Shown: piece after piece, positions 23,423 to 23,555 of the stretch | Position numbering within the stretch: position 1 is the first letter of the stretch | Layout of the letters: the number at the start of each line of letters is the position of its first letter | Assembly: GCA_964558295.1 (NCBI GenBank) | Contig: CAZLDQ010000079.1 | Coordinates: 1-23,555 of the forward strand | From: JBDKTH01 sp964558295 | GTDB taxonomy: Bacteria > Planctomycetota > Planctomycetia > Pirellulales > Thermoguttaceae | DNA: 23,555 nt | Reading direction: 5' to 3' | Program-made: the position numbers and the translations under genes | Notes under the pieces: model-generated | Told to the model about the DNA's origin: nothing | Seen by the model: only the letters and a program-made list of their open reading frames with translations | Databases searched by the model: none

Positions 23423-23555
23423 ACGGTCTGTGGCTTTTCGGCGCTGACGTAGGGGACTTCATTGGGTTTCTGATCTTCCTTTTGTTTTTTATCGTCAGCG
23501 TGGTCGGGTCGTTGGCCAACAAATGGCGTCAGATGCAGGAAGAGGCGGCCCGGCG
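23419..23555 (+). CDS. Small membrane protein after floA, 5' part only
   Basis: An open frame starting with an ATGA overlap on the floA stop runs off the right edge after 45 codons. AAGGAG at 23406-23411 lies 7 bases before the ATG, the best ribosome site in the window. The peptide begins MNGLWLFGADVGDFIG, has one membrane segment at about 15-32 (FLIFLLFFIVSVVGSL), then a charged stretch NKWRQMQEEAAR. I do not recognise the family. Its position matches the yqfB-like slot downstream of floA in other bacteria, suggesting an accessory membrane protein, but this is inferred from position alone. Confidence 0.75.
   Translation, partial: MNGLWLFGADVGDFIGFLIFLLFFIVSVVGSLANKWRQMQEEAAR

Overview
The window is GC-rich, gene-dense DNA that most likely comes from the chromosome of a planctomycete (Pirellulales-type). 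Clade-typical genes support this: a TIGR03009-like exported protein, a DUF1559 protein with a type IV prepilin leader and an H-X9-DG tail followed by a small lipoprotein, a BBP2-type beta-barrel porin, a Tat-exported TIM-barrel protein, and a FloA/NfeD cluster. I saw no rRNA, tRNA, CRISPR array, insertion sequence or phage gene.

Layout. 1-907 (-): 3' end of the TIGR03009-like secreted protein, running off the left edge. 1247-7629 (+): a GT4 glycosyltransferase, a GT2 dolichyl-phosphate-type glycosyltransferase, a 544-residue BshC-like protein overlapping it by 4 bases, and an MgtA-type P-type ATPase. 7690-9756 (-): transketolase, convergent with the ATPase. 9966-10709 (+): exported SGNH/GDSL hydrolase. 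10810-12216 (-): type-2 glycerate kinase. 12596-14067 (+): the DUF1559 protein and a lipoprotein. 14093-14296 (-): tiny cysteine-rich DUF6485 protein. 14602-15456 (+): Tat-exported TIM-barrel protein, convergent with a BBP2 porin (15576-16925, -) across two strong hairpins. 17317-18971 (-): an overlapping pair, exported gluconolactonase-like protein then short-chain dehydrogenase, behind a promoter with an adjoining perfect 14-bp palindrome. 19406-23555 (+): NfeD-type membrane protein with two tandem ClpP-like domains, a short NfeD protein, FloA, and the start of a small membrane protein running off the right edge.

How the genes work together. Several serve sugar and central carbon handling (transketolase, glycerate kinase, lactonase/SDR pair, TIM barrel, glycosyltransferases). 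The right end is a membrane-microdomain (SPFH-NfeD) module. I found no clearly new multi-gene system. The observations most worth checking are the tandem ClpP domains that appear to have lost the catalytic Ser-Lys dyad, a predicted leaderless GT2 transcript, the palindrome at about -41.5 of the lactonase/SDR promoter, an SDR lacking both usual Asn residues, and the planctomycete BshC-like protein.

Many long reading frames on the opposite strand of these GC-rich genes are shadows and are left out. Family names come from motifs recalled from knowledge, without database searches. Promoter calls come from reading -35/-10 matches by eye.
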